From assembly GCA_025765595.1 (NCBI GenBank), contig JAIVFH010000017.1, positions 1-64,000 of the forward strand: DNA of 64,000 nucleotides, in the 5' to 3' direction. Under the pieces are notes generated by a model. The model ran no database searches, was not told where the DNA came from, and was given only the letters and a program-made list of their open reading frames with translations. The stretch comes from Obelidium mucronatum (lineage: Eukaryota; Chytridiomycota; Chytridiomycetes; Chytridiales; Chytriomycetaceae). The translations under genes and the position numbers were made by a program. Below, in pieces: positions 31,301-43,618 of this stretch (position 1 is its first letter; each line of letters opens with the position of its first letter).

Positions 31301-32857
31301 TGACCTTTGTTGGTTTAATCGGACTGATTGACCCACCAAAGTAATCACTCTTACCATGACGTCACAAATACTTACTTGTTTCCTCTTTTAGGGCTGGAGT
31401 GAAGGAAAGTATTGCTAAATGCAAACGGGCTGGTATTAAGGTCATCATGATTACCGGAGACCACGTCACTACCGCTGCCGCTATCGCCCGGAAATTGGGA
31501 ATTGTCGATGACGTGAATGTATGTGTTTCATCATTATTTTAAGTGGCTCACACATTTTTTTCCATAGAACCGTTGCATGAAAGGTCCCGAATTGGATCTT
31601 ATTTCCGAGGATGCTTTGGCCGACCTTAAACCGTTTCCTGTTGTCTTTGCCCGTGTCAGGTACAGTTAGTTGTTTTATTTTCAGTTTCACTTAATTTATG
31701 TTTTCAGTCCGGACAACAAATTGAAGATTGTTCGTGCGCTTCAAAGTCGTTTATATTCTGTCGCAATGACAGGAGATGGTGTCAATGACGCCCCTGCTAT
31801 TAAAAAGGCCGATGTCGGTGTTGCCATGGGAATTGGAGGTACCGAAATTACCAAGCAAGCCGCAGACATTGTTTTAGCAGACGACAACTTTTCGACCATC
31901 ATTGAGGCGGTGCAAGAAGGACGACAAGTATTTGACAACATCAAGAAATTCATTGTGTATTTACTTTCTTGTAACTCCGCCGAAATTATGTTATTCCTTG
32001 CGTAAGTTTCACGTCCTTGTTTGGAAATATTAGCATGGTGTTAAACATGATCACATTTTTTTAGTTCTACCCTCATTAACGTCGATATGCCTTTCACTAC
32101 GATGCAAATTCTTTGGGCTAATATTATTGCTGATATCCCACCCGCCATGAGTCTGGGAGGTTGGTTCAACGGACTGACAATTTTGATGTCCACTTAACGA
32201 CAACTAAACGATGCATACAGTGGAACCCGCTGAAAAGAATATTCTTGACAGACCACCAAGAATTCCAGGTCAAGGTGTTCTTGACAAAACAACTTGCGTT
32301 GTCATTATATTCCAAGGCCTTGTCCAGAGTATGGCCACATTGGCCATCTACTTGCTTTCTCAGAAGGGGGTCATTCCAGATGCTCCCACTCTTGGACAGC
32401 AACAAAGTCTTGCTTTCGTTTCTTTGACAACGATGCAATTGTTCCAGGCCTTTTTGTCACGAAGTGTTGAACTGAGTGTCTTTGTGACTGGTGTAACCGG
32501 CAACCTTTGGATGATTGGAGCTTTCTTAACCAGTACCTTCTTTTTGCTAATTGGAATCTATATTCCAGGTTTGTTGTTTAGACTTTACCTTGCATATGCT
32601 AAGTTTTTTCTTTGGTTTTGAAAATGAATATAGGATTGGCGAACTGGCTTCAATTACAACCTATTTATTCGGGATGGGAAGCCGTGCTCGTTGCGGTTTT
32701 GATTCAAATTGTCATGAGTGAATGTATGAAGGTTGTTGTGAGGGAGGCCAGGAAACGTGAAGCTGCAGCTTACAGCGAGGATTCCCACTTGCGGCGTTTA
32801 CCAGTAAATGGCACCAAAAAGCAGCCATGGTGGAAGAAGCTGGTTGGTGGAAATTAG
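28354..32857 (+). CDS. Type II P-type cation ATPase with long N-terminal extension
   Basis: Thirteen exons (28354-28588, 28652-28882, 28935-29276, 29333-29676, 29738-29938, 29990-30323, 30383-31340, 31392-31518, 31568-31659, 31708-32001, 32065-32159, 32221-32568, 32634-32857) join in frame to 1274 codons. All catalytic motifs are intact: LTGES (dephosphorylation), CSDKTGTLT (phospho-Asp), KGAPEG (nucleotide site), TGD and [11 protein letters not shown]4 reads VIPEGL, as in SERCA/PMR1/ENA pumps; M6 reads [13 protein letters not shown]. About 270 residues precede the usual N-terminus (KLAHMFGSD) and match nothing I know. A C-terminal Lys-rich tail ends WWKKLVGGN. It is a membrane Na+, K+ or Ca2+ pump; the transported ion is not settled by the visible residues. 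Confidence 0.9.
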
Positions 32858-32921
32858 TGTGATAATAGCTGGGATAATATAGCGTATATATTATATTAAT
32901 AAATAATACGGCGTAAAGCGA

Positions 32922-35900
32922 ATGTCAACACCAACAACGCCCGCACCAACGGCAGAAAAAGAACTCGGTAATCAGCTCACATTCTTCCCAAATTCTTTGT
33001 CGCGAATCTAACCTGCGACCTGTCAGCGCTTCTTGAGGCCGTCGAGCTCAAGCTTGCCGTAGCTGCAACCGACGCCCAGTTTGCACAAGTCGTTGCCCAG
33101 TTTCTGTGTCCACTGCTCAGAAAACTGACATCGCCGTTTGCGCAGACGCAGCAGAAAGTGCTTGGGTTGTGCGGCCACGTTTCGAAGCGAGTGCGCGGAA
33201 AGAGCGGTGTTTTGCCGCTCAACGATCTGGTGGCCTTGTATTCCGAGGCTACAAATAATCTGCTTATTTCAATTACCCTCATGTACATTGAAATGGCTAT
33301 CGAGTCTATTGGAAGTGCTGGCGAGGTATGTTGTGTAATTCAGGAGAGACGCGTGTTCTCAAAATCTCTCACTTCAGAGCAACAATGAACTTGTCAAACA
33401 CTGCTTTACTCTCGCAAGAAACATTTCCGCTCGAATTCCAGCGCATCAGCAAATTCTTTTCCATATTATAACTCCAATATTGGCTGCATACCAGGAGAAG
33501 AGATCTTTCAAGCCAACTGATGCACCTCCCTTCCCAATTGATCCATTCAGATTTGAATCCGACCATTCACAAGACTATCGTTTCCTATTGACGAAATGGA
33601 GTGACTTTATTTTGTATTCCGTACCCCCTGCAGCTACACCTGCGGCTGAGGTTTTTGTTGCGTCTGGCTTGAGTCGTGTGACCACCTTGTTTTTAACAAA
33701 GGATGGTAAAGCGAAGTGGGCTAGAAACTCAATCGAAGTGAAGACCCTTAAGGCGAGTGGGCCGGCCATTGGCCTTTGTCAAACCTTTTATTGAACTTGC
33801 CGTTATTCAATCCTTCAGGCTGGCATTATTCGCTTCCTTCAACTTGAAGCAATGGTCCCTCAAAATCTCTTTGCTCCTATTCGATTTGCCATGTATCTCG
33901 CTGGATCTACCGATCCTGCCCACGAAGTGTCTGGCGCTGCTGAAGATGCATTGAAGCGTATGGCCAAACCGTCATTTGATGATCCAGAAGTCGTCGCTTT
34001 ACTGTACCAACTATACCAAGGAACTCAGAATTCTTCGGCTCCCGACGACGCAAAACGAAGTCCAGGAAATAATGCTGTGAAATTGAAAGTGTTGGGTATT
34101 CTGAATCGAAGTGTAAAGGGAGCAAATGAGTTTCCCGGGATTCTGCAAGTGTCGTTTGATGCTCTTTATGGTCAGTCTTTTTTTGCACCAGTTCCCCTTT
34201 TTTCATGTCAACTAAACCTCGAACAGGCGAAAACACAACATCTAAATTACGAAATGCCGCCGTTGGGTTTATTCAATGGATTGCCAGAATGGCCGAACCT
34301 GCTAAAATTAAACCTGTTGCGCCGATTTTACTCTCTGGGTTGCTGAAATTAATTCAAGATTCTGAGACAAACGAGAGTGACAAAGAATTAGAAAGTTTGA
34401 GAGGATTCGCATATGAAGCAGTGGGGCTTTTGTCTAAGCGAGGTATTATAATAGTGAGCTTTTGGTTTTCTCTAATTAACCGAATAGCCCCTGAGAATTT
34501 CGTAAACGATATTTCCATCTTAAAGTCATTTTTCAAGGCCGTATCAAGCGAAACTCGAAATGTCCGCGTTTCTGTTCAGGAGGCTCTGTCGACGATGATT
34601 GAAGCCTATCGTAACATCGCCAAAGAGAGTGAGGATGCTCGCATTGCCGTGGAAGAGATATTGCTTGAAAACATAGAAAAGGCAGGTTTCTCCTTGAATA
34701 CTTCTTAATCAGCTAACTTGTACTTAGAATGAACATCAAGCGCGATATGCTGCTGTCAAATATGCTAATGCTCTTTTCGAGTTTTCCAACCCTCTGGCTC
34801 GTTATCTGAACTTAGTAGCTTCTGCTGATTCGAAGCTGGAGGTCAAAGAAGAAGCGAGGCGAGGCTTAGAGTTCCCATCACCACCATCACCGGATTCCAC
34901 ACCAGAGCAGATTTTGTCATTTAGAGCAGGCCTTCCATCTTTAAAGGATTTGGCATCGTTTTTGCAAACTATGGAACGAAAGCCACGCCTTACTTCCCGT
35001 GCCCCAGGAGTCAAATACGTTGGTTCATTCAGTGCGGAGGCTTATTCTCATGCTTTGGAGTTTCTTCGAAAGGTTATGATTGCACATGCCGATCCATTCA
35101 AAAAAGTCGAAGAGGGATTTCGTGGTGGAATTGCAGAGGAAGAAAATGGGGCTGTTGGATCTCGTATAAGTGATTTAGATACTCGTGCGAATGTAAAAAC
35201 GTACTTGAAGACCGCTTGGGCTGCACCAGGAAGTATGGCTGTCGACGGGGCCGAAGGTGGTGTTGCAGCGTTTTTGGATTTGGTTGAAAGAGGGTTGAAG
35301 AATGAGGAGACTGATGCGGTGCTTCAGAGCACAGCGAGCTCCTGTTTAATCGAGCTGATATCTTTGTGCCCTTCGTCTTTGGCGGAAAGCTATCGTGATA
35401 AGGCAGATTGGGTCAAGGTTTGAAATTTACTGGGATGCCTTTGTTGATATTTAAGTCAATCGATAATTAGACTTTCCTCTCCTCGCTTAAGTCCGAAACC
35501 CGCCAGTGTATGGCGCGCGTCTTGGGAATTATATCGACTAGCGATTTATCGGTTGGCGACAGAGCTCAGCAGTTCAACAAACTTATCGAAGAGTTATCAA
35601 TCACAGCCAGAGACACTTCCAAGCAAACTTCATTTGAATCCAGAAATGGCTCCGTTTTGGCACTTGGGTTTATTCTCGGACGTTTGAGATATCGATACAG
35701 CGAAACTTGGACCAATTATTTGGATCAGTCAGCCGCAAATAAGATTGTTGCGATCGTGGCTGAAGAACTTGACTCTACGTCAGCATTGCATATTCAAGGA
35801 GCTTGTATTTCGCTCTCTGAAATTGCCAGATATGGCGCATTGCCTGTTCTTATTGGACAAGAAGACGCCACTTCTCCAATGGAGGTTGACGGTATCCCGA

Positions 35901-38900
35901 AGCCGGCTGTACTAGTGGCTGCTTCTGTAGAAAAGTGGACAGCGTCCTGCTATTTTGAAAAAGTTATTTGAGCTCGGAAAATCCACCAAAGAAACGAAAG
36001 TGAGTAATACCTCGCCGTCAAAATTTTCGACTGAATTCTGCCTAGTTGCAAGAAGCTGCGATTGCAGCCCTTGGGCAACTGGCCCTGGGAACACCAGCCG
36101 TGGCAGAAACGATTCTGGACTTTTTCTACACTCTGCCTTCTATTTTAAGCAAGCATGTGGAAGTTAACTTCACTGTTGGCGATGCAATTTGTGCTGCGGC
36201 TGGTGGTTTCAAAGCTACTTCATTGGAAGAGTCTTTGGATATTGCAGATGTTGAGTTCCCTCCAGTAGGAACGACGATTTCAACTCCTGATCCGTCGATA
36301 ATGGAGAAGGTACTTGAGCGGTGTTTCCATGAGATTCGTCCGGGTGGCATTCCTGTGTCAAAGAAGGCTGTATGCGTTTGGCTGCTTTCGCTTGTTAAGT
36401 TCTGTGGAGCGATGAGCCAGATCAAGGTAATTGGAGACTACCACGTTTCAACAAAATGCTGATGGTCCTTTAAAGAACAACTTGCCAAAAATGCACACCG
36501 CGTTCTCCAACTTGATATCAGACCGTGACGAATTCACTCAAGAAGTTGCCTCAAAAGGAATTGGTCTTGTTTATGAGTTGGGAGATGCTACTATTAAGGC
36601 TTCCCTTGTGGAATCCCTTGTTTCAACATTCACCGAAGGGAAAAAGATCGCCCCTCAGAGTATAACTGGAGACACCACCCTGTTTCAAGAAGGTTCTTTG
36701 GGCCAAACTCCAGATGGAACCAACTTGACAACGTATCAATCCATCCTGTCCCTCGCCTCAGACTTGAATCAACCTGATCTTGTGTACAAGTTCATGTCTC
36801 TTGCCTCGCACAATGCAATCTGGAACTCTCGCCGGGGTGCTAGTATGGGATTTGGCTCTATTGCGTCATTAGCAGAACGCGAACTTGCGCCCTACTTGTC
36901 TCAAATAGTTCCAAAATTGTATCGTTTCCAATTTGATCCAAACGTCAAGGTGGCAGAGAGTATGAAAAGCATTTGGAGAAGTCTCGTAAAGGATCCAAAG
37001 AAAGCTGTAGATGACCACTTTGATGTCATCATCAAAGATTTGTTGAAGGGGTTGGGCGATCGAATGTGGAGAACGAGAGAATCCAGTTGTTTGGCATTGT
37101 CTGATATTTTACATGGAAGACAGTTGGTTCAACTTCAACCATACTTACAGGAGATTTGGGCAATGTGTTTCCGAGCTTTGGACGACATCAAAGAGAGTGT
37201 GCGCGTGGCTGCTTTTGCAACTTGTAAAACGTTGACAAATGTGACTGTCAAATACTGCGACCCAACGGTTGTGTCAGTGTCTCAAGGGCAGGCAATAATG
37301 GATATCGTTATGCCTTTCTTTTTGGTAAGATCTTTGACAAGTCTTTGTGATTTGGCTTTAACGAACTCTTATTTTCATCACCATTGTAGACCAAGGGCCT
37401 GGGTTCTAAGGCTGAAGATGTTGCCAAGTTCTCGTTGGCCACTGTTTTGAAGATTACGAAAAAGGGTGGAGTTTTGCTGAAACCTCATTTGACGGAGCTG
37501 ATCTCAACTCTTTTGGAGTCATTGTCCAGTTTGGAACCCCAAGCTCTCAGTTACTTGACATTCCATACTGACAAATATGGCATCACTCAAGAGCAATTGG
37601 ATAGCTCCAGATTGTCAGCTGCAAAGTCTTCGCCAATGATGGAAGCCGTGGATTCTTGTGTTGAAAATCTGGATGCATCTGTTATGGAAACACTGATGCC
37701 TAAAGTTTTCAACATTATCAGACGGGTAGGGTGATTTTACCTGTTTGGAAAAACAAAGCTAACCAATTTTTTTTCTTAAAGGGTGTTGGTCTTCCAACGA
37801 AGGCAGGGTCTGCTCGTTTTGTTGTTACCCTTGCCATGAGAGTACCCAGTGACCTCCGTCCACACGCAGACAGCACATTGAAAGCGTTGAGTGGTGCGAT
37901 AACTGACCGTTCGCCTGCAGTTCGAAAGACTTTTGCAACGGCAATTGGCCATATTGCCAAACTATGCACAGTTTCAGCCCTTCAGCGATTCATCAACCAT
38001 ATCCGAAGCATGTACACTGACTCGGAAGAAGAGGATACTCGAACCATAGTCGGCATTACAGTTCTTGAAATCTCTCGCTATTCAAGCGATGCGTTTGCCA
38101 ACTTGAATGCTGAAATCCTTCCCTTGGCGTTCTTGGGGAGAAGAGACGCGAATGAAGGCGTCAAGACCACTTGGACGGAAGTTTGGGATGAAAACACGGC
38201 AGGTGCTTCTGGCGCTGTAAAATTGTACTTGTCTGAGTTGATGACACTATGTACAACATTGCTGGGAACGACGCCGTCATGGGGAGTGAAGAAGCAAGTT
38301 GGTTTGGCCTTGGGCGACATTGCAAAAGCGATTGGAGCCGGGATTGTTGATCGCATGGACACTGTTCTTCCAATGTTGATTGAAGCCCTTGGGGGCCGGA
38401 CATGGGATGGAAAAGAATCCGTTTTAGAAGCATTGGTGACTGTGTCTATTGAGGGAAAGTCTTACTTTGAAACAAATAAGGACCAGCTGGAGGCGGTTAC
38501 GAAAGTTGTAATCCGAGAAGCCAAGAAGAATAACAAGCCTTATAAGCGTGTTGCTTTGGAATATCTGGGACGCTATGTGGACGCTCTAAAGGTGGACAAG
38601 TATGATGAGTTGGAGGATTATTTGATCGAAATGGCTACTGTGGATGGGGATGATGATGATGACGATCCAGATGACATTCGTACAAAGCCAATGAATTTGG
38701 CTATTCGAGCAAACGCTTACAAGGGGCTTGGCTTGTGTTGGCCAGTTGTAAAGACTTCGCAAGGTATGTTTCTTTTGTTGTATTGGTCATCAAGTAACCA
38801 TCTTTTTCGCTTTTGATAGAAAAATGGGCGAATGAAGTTTTGCCTCAATTGATCAAAGGCTTGGATGGAAACGTTTGGAACACAAGAATAGCCATTTTGG

Positions 38901-39324
38901 AGGCGATTGAACGGATTTTTCAAAAATGTGAAACTGGAATTGACTCCACCATCACTGAGCAAACAATTTTGACTGTCATTGCTGGAACTGTTGCCGCGCT
39001 GATGGATGGGAAGGTTGGATATTGAAGGCCTTGACTTGGATTGCTTTTGTTGACCTTAATTTTTTTTTAAGTATTCTGCCGTCAGAGAGCAATCTCTCAA
39101 AGTTGTAAAACAACTTGTTGAAAGAATCAAAGGTGCTGTGATGCTAAATTGTTGAGGGGCTATATGTAACAATTTATGTTGTAGATACCAAGCTTCTCAC
39201 AGACAGTACTCGCACAGTATTAATTTCTGGTCTTGATGAAGCCATTGCGAAGGAACTTATTTCATCTATTTTGGAGCCATTGAAAGACATCCGCAAGGAA
39301 ATTTCTGGGATGAGTTTGGATTAG
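32922..39324 (+). CDS. ECM29: Proteasome adaptor/scaffold Ecm29
   Basis: About 15 exons, from ATG at 32922 (a 46-nt first exon) to the stop at 39322-39324, roughly 1870 codons of HEAT-like helical repeats. Family signatures include NSRRGASMGFGSIA, then DRMWRTRESSCLALSDILHGR, VRVAAFATCKTL, AVRKTFATAIGHIAKL and WDGKESVLEALVT. Ecm29 tethers the 26S proteasome and responds to misassembly or oxidative stress. Two introns use a GC donor (33753-33818 after CTTAAG, and 34682-34727 after GAAAAG). Near 35930, in the stretch GTAGAAAAGTGG, one base too many breaks the frame between ASVE and KKLFELGKSTKETK. The 3' end lies 38 bp from the next start. Confidence 0.9.
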
Positions 39325-39362
39325 TGTTTTGCAATGGAATGATTTAAATAAAATAAAAGACG

Positions 39363-40412
39363 ATGGGAAGCTCGCCGTCCAAACACACCAAGACAGAAGC
39401 TGTTTGGCCAATCAAATCTTCGCCGTCAGTAATTTCAACGCGAAGATCAAGTCATCCTATTGCTATAGACGTGTCTAATGATTCTCTACCTGGCCAACTT
39501 GTGCCCAACGATAGCCAACACGATGAAGAGGCAGCAGAGAATGTGCCAGTTCTATTGGCCACAAGCATATCGCGTCCAAAACTCGAACCAATGAGAGTAT
39601 TTGATCCTTCGAATGTCGGCAGTTTGGATCCGTCAGTGATGCCACAGATGATATCCAAGAATTGTCTGCTTCCTATAACACATGAAGTAGCAACAAAGGC
39701 AGCAACAACAACAGCAATGCCACCAATAGAAACGGCAACGTCGGAAAGAATTAACAACGAGACGCCAAATCTTGTTGCAGAATCTGTAAAATCTCTTTCA
39801 GGAATATCATTCGACGACCAGATCCAAAACGCAATTGATGAACAACTCAGTGCCGCCACTCCACAACTTCAAAAGAAAGAGGAAGATATCTCTGAAGCCA
39901 CCATATCAGATTTGATGGCGAATCCTGCATCTATTCTTCTAAAAACCGATGGTGGACATCCAAAACGCGCTGAGCTTGGAGCGTCTGAGGCTCAGCCCAA
40001 CCTAGTAAATGCGGTAGATAAACCTCGCGTTGAAGAAGAAGACGATGCAAGAAATATTGAAGTGCGCCAACTTAAAAAGGAATTGGAAGAGCAGAGAATC
40101 AAGTATGAGAAACGTATTTTGAGATTGAAGAACAAATTACGAGTGGTTCGTGCGGAAGCATCGGTCCAAATTTATGGCTTAAAAGAAGACTTGAAAGGTA
40201 ATGACTCTCAGTTTGGTAAATGGTCACTTAAATTCACTTTGTTATCAGAATTGACTTCACTCCCGCAACTGTCAACGTCGGAAAAAATAACAAATCAAGA
40301 AAAGTCAAGTGAATTACTTCTAAAAGAACAGATTGAGAAAAAGAATCAAGTCATTAAGAACTTGAGCATGCAAGTTTTGGAACTGAATGACAAACTTCTA
40401 TCTAACAATTAA
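39363..40412 (+). CDS. Coiled-coil protein with N-myristoylation signal
   Basis: 349 codons if read through. A possible 51-nt in-frame intron at about 40199-40249 (GTAATG...ATCAG) would remove 17 residues and give LKEDLKELTSL. The start MGSSPSKHTK fits the N-myristoylation consensus (Gly2, Ser at 3-6, basic after), suggesting a membrane-tethered protein. Residues 20-210 are Ser/Thr/Pro/Glu-rich and disordered; residues about 225-349 are a strong Lys/Glu/Leu coiled coil in two blocks. No known family is recognised. Confidence 0.65.
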   Translation: MGSSPSKHTKTEAVWPIKSSPSVISTRRSSHPIAIDVSNDSLPGQLVPNDSQHDEEAAENVPVLLATSISRPKLEPMRVFDPSNVGSLDPSVMPQMISKNCLLPITHEVATKAATTTAMPPIETATSERINNETPNLVAESVKSLSGISFDDQIQNAIDEQLSAATPQLQKKEEDISEATISDLMANPASILLKTDGGHPKRAELGASEAQPNLVNAVDKPRVEEEDDARNIEVRQLKKELEEQRIKYEKRILRLKNKLRVVRAEASVQIYGLKEDLKGNDSQFGKWSLKFTLLSELTSLPQLSTSEKITNQEKSSELLLKEQIEKKNQVIKNLSMQVLELNDKLLSNN

Positions 40413-40447
40413 AAAAAAACCCCTGTATATTTATTTCAATCAATCAA

Positions 40448-42081
40448 TCAATACTTTGGTCGAACGATTTCTGGCTTAAAGTTTACAGGATGAGTTTCGG
40501 GTGTTGCTCTTTCATCTTCCTTCCAAATTTTGATGGTCTTGTCTCCTTCGCCTGTAATCAACCGCAGACCAGTCTGATCAAAAGTAGAACAAAAGATCCC
40601 GTTCTCACTATCCATTGATCCTGGTTGTACTGCAGTTTCTGCTGTTTGAAAGTTGTACCCCGTTTTGTAATCCCAAAAGTACATTGATCCATTATCACCT
40701 AGAAAACTAGAATTCAGCAAAAAAAGATATCCAAATGCATTGATCATCTTACCGCCAGAAAACATGACATTGTCTTGATTGATGGCCAAAGTATTTACAA
40801 CGGCATTATGACCGGCCAAATTCTGAATAAATTCACCACGAGGACACTTCCACTGCTTGATGTTATCCGTGCTACCACTAGCAAAAGTATATTCGTTTGG
40901 ATTGATGGCGAGCGTGCGCACAGACTTTTTGTGATTCGTCAGGGTGCAGGTAGACTTTCCAGCCGCTAAATCCCAGAGCTTGATGGTAGAGTCCGAAGAA
41001 GCAGTAATAATTTGCGGATCGGCTTCTTGAGTTTTAACATCCGCAATGGTTCCTTGATGACCAGTAAGAGCGAAAATCTGATTTTTCGTACGCACATCCC
41101 AAACACGACCAGTTGCATCACGACCGCCCGTCACCAAAACATCCAGGGTTGGATGGAGAGACATACAGTATACTCCACTCAAGTGACCGTGATATTGGCG
41201 AATAACCTTGTTGTACTCCAAGTCCCAGCATTTGACCATTTTGTCTTCACCACAACTGAATAAATAAGGATGACGAGGAGAAACGGCAAGACCACGAACA
41301 GAAGAAATGTGACCCGTTAATGACAGCTTGAGAGTACCAGTGGCCAAATCCCAAATCTTTAACCGAACCAGTCAATCCAAAAAAATCCATGATTCACAGG
41401 TTGTAACATACTTTGATAACGCGATCTCCAGCACCCGTGGCAAACCATTCGTTTGAAGGATCAACAGCAATCGACCTGACCCATCCCAAATGGCCACTGA
41501 TGACACGCATTAGCTTCCAGGGAGCATGCCACTCTGGTTTTGGGATTTTTCGAGTCTCTTTGATTCGTACAAGAGCAGTTGCAGATTCTTGGCCAACGTT
41601 TTCGAGTTTAGGTAGACCGAGTTTAGATCTGAGAGCAACAGTTCCATTTGAAGAGGCCGCTGAAGCAGATGCAGAAGCAGCAGGTATTGTGTCAATAAGA
41701 GATTCAACGGCAGACTTTGGCTGTGCTGCCGCTTCCGCATCCGCTACACCCAAAAAGGTTAAATTCATCCACAGAGTCCTCAGGAAACGCACCCTTCTTT
41801 GCAGCTTTAGCGGCTTGGGCCAACTGAGCTTCGACAACCAGCGGCAGTTCGCGCACCTCCATCCATTCATCCGCAATCTTTGACGCCAGTTTTGCGCGCT
41901 GGCTGAGTTTTCGTTGCTTTAGTTTATTGCTTTGAGTTGACTGCGGATGAACGAACCTCTTTGCATCGTCCTCGATTGGCGCCGAATAGTTTGCCAGAAA
42001 GATTTTGTGAGTTGCAGTCACAGAGTGTTCAACGAGGGCGGCGAGGGGCGTTGGCAGCGGCGGCGGGAGAGCGTCGGTCAT
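40448..42081 (-). CDS. PRP46: Spliceosomal WD40 protein Prp46/PLRG1
   Basis: Exons 41412-42081, 40753-41356 and 40448-40698. WD repeats are clear: [71 protein letters not shown], and the end [14 protein letters not shown] followed by the typical tail [11 protein letters not shown]. Prp46/PLRG1 is a core member of the Prp19 (NTC) complex. The combined exon length is one base more than a multiple of three. The frame breaks near 41753 (a T5-G3 run) between DEFNLF and VADAEAAAQ, so a one-base indel is present in the sequence; with one base less the protein is 507 residues. It is divergent from the CLASRP-like gene. Confidence 0.92.
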
Positions 42082-42139
42082 CGACTTTATTTATTTTATT
42101 TATTTATTTATTTTACGAATTAAATCGCAAATAAAAACA
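42082..42139. promoter_or_regulatory. 58-bp divergent promoter with TTTA repeats
   Basis: Separates the start codons of PRP46 (-) and the CLASRP-like gene (+). It consists largely of TTTA/TTTATT repeats between two GC-rich coding 5' ends. Both promoters must overlap here; two splicing-factor genes may thus be co-regulated (inference). Confidence 0.55.
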
Positions 42140-43530
42140 ATGAAGCGCGAAGCCGCCGCCGACGCGCGCGACCGCGCCGCACTTCGCCGCGCGCGGCGCG
42201 CCGACATGCTCCGACACAGCGACCCGCGCGCGCGGCTGCGCATCTCGGGCGTCGGCGTCGGCGCCGGCGTCGCGCAGCCCGCGGCGCCGGAGCCGCTGCT
42301 CGCGTGGCCCGGCGACGGCCGCACGCGCATCGACCGCTTCGACGCCCGCAACGCGCTGGCGTATTTGTCAGCAGCCGACGAAGGCGCCGAAATCAACTTG
42401 GATCCAAGCGACACGAGTCCACAGCTGCTGGTGTCCACCAACCCGAGCGGCGACTGCGAGGAGGACTGCATAAACTTTGAACGCTACAGGGACGTCATTG
42501 AATGCGAGATTGGAGGAAAGATCCCTGAGAAAGTCATCCAGTATATTGACACCTTCTGGAATGAGTTATATCTTGCAAACCCGCCGTTGGCTTCCACGTC
42601 TGCATCCAGTTTAGCCTCTTCATCTTCTAAAGACGACTCTGCGCCGTCAAAATCACTCCAAGACATTGTGTCAGAGTTGACGGCTGATGAATGTCTGATG
42701 GACCTCATTGTCCGCCAACAGCTTCATCCGACCCATATCGAATCATTGAACTCTTTTGGAAAAGCTCAGTACTCGATTTCCAATGTATTCTCGCAGTACA
42801 AAAATGAGATTGACGAGTTGCTCGGCGTGAAATCTGGATCAAATAAACAGGTTTTTATTCCAGTTCTTATTTTTCATAACTTTTAATTTACTTGATGATT
42901 TTGTAGAGGAAACGGAGTGAAAGGCGAACTCGGCTTTCGCAAAAACAGCGAGCTTCGTCTTCATCAAGGTAAGGCGCCACTGGCAAAGTAGGATTTATCC
43001 AACCTGGTGATTTCAAAACATAATAAGCTTCCCTGTCTCAACAATTTTCAAACCCCCTCCAATAGTGACGACTCGAGCGACTCTAGCTCAACTTCTGAAA
43101 CGGAACACAAATCTGAATTCATTTTGGAGTTTTCAATGCAATCTGATCAGGACGACCAACCAGCTATTCCAAAGGCTCTTGACCATCCTATCCAATTGAA
43201 AACTACGACAATAGAAGATAAATCATCCAAATATGCTACGATCGAGAAAGCCGCGAACCCAGCACCCAAGTCGGAAACTGCATCCAAACCACTCACTGCA
43301 TCAGAGCGTCTGAAAATGAAGGCTAAACTTGCTCTCAACAAGCAAGGTAAGCGACCTTATTTTTGGACCCTCCCTAATATTCAACTGTATTTTTTGTAGT
43401 TATTGCTGATGAGAAGATGCAAGTACAATTCAAGAAACGAAAGATCGCGTCAGGAGGAAGTAGTACAATTCAACGCCGCCAAAGAAGTCAGAGCCCAGAG
43501 ATAGATGAATTCGGACGAATAAAGCGATAG
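42140..43530 (+). CDS. CLASRP/SWAP-type splicing regulator
   Basis: Exons 42140-42850, 42907-42968, 43066-43346 and 43400-43530 join in frame to 394 codons. The N-terminus is very Arg/Ala-rich and GC-rich. It contains LLAWPGDGRTRIDRFDARNAL, matching the W-x-G-D...IDRFDVRA block of the SWAP/CLASRP (SFRS16) N-terminal domain. Ser/Asp-rich and Arg/Ser-rich segments follow (RKRSERRTRLSQKQR, then SDDSSDSSS). It ends PEIDEFGRIKR. CLASRP-type proteins are nuclear SR-related regulators of alternative splicing. The RS region here is short compared with animals. Confidence 0.75.
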
Positions 43531-43618
43531 CATGAAATTGAAATGAAACCAACTTTTATTCTTCGCAAAGATAAATAATATAGACTAAGAACCAAACAAA
43601 CAAGATCTACACGAGCTT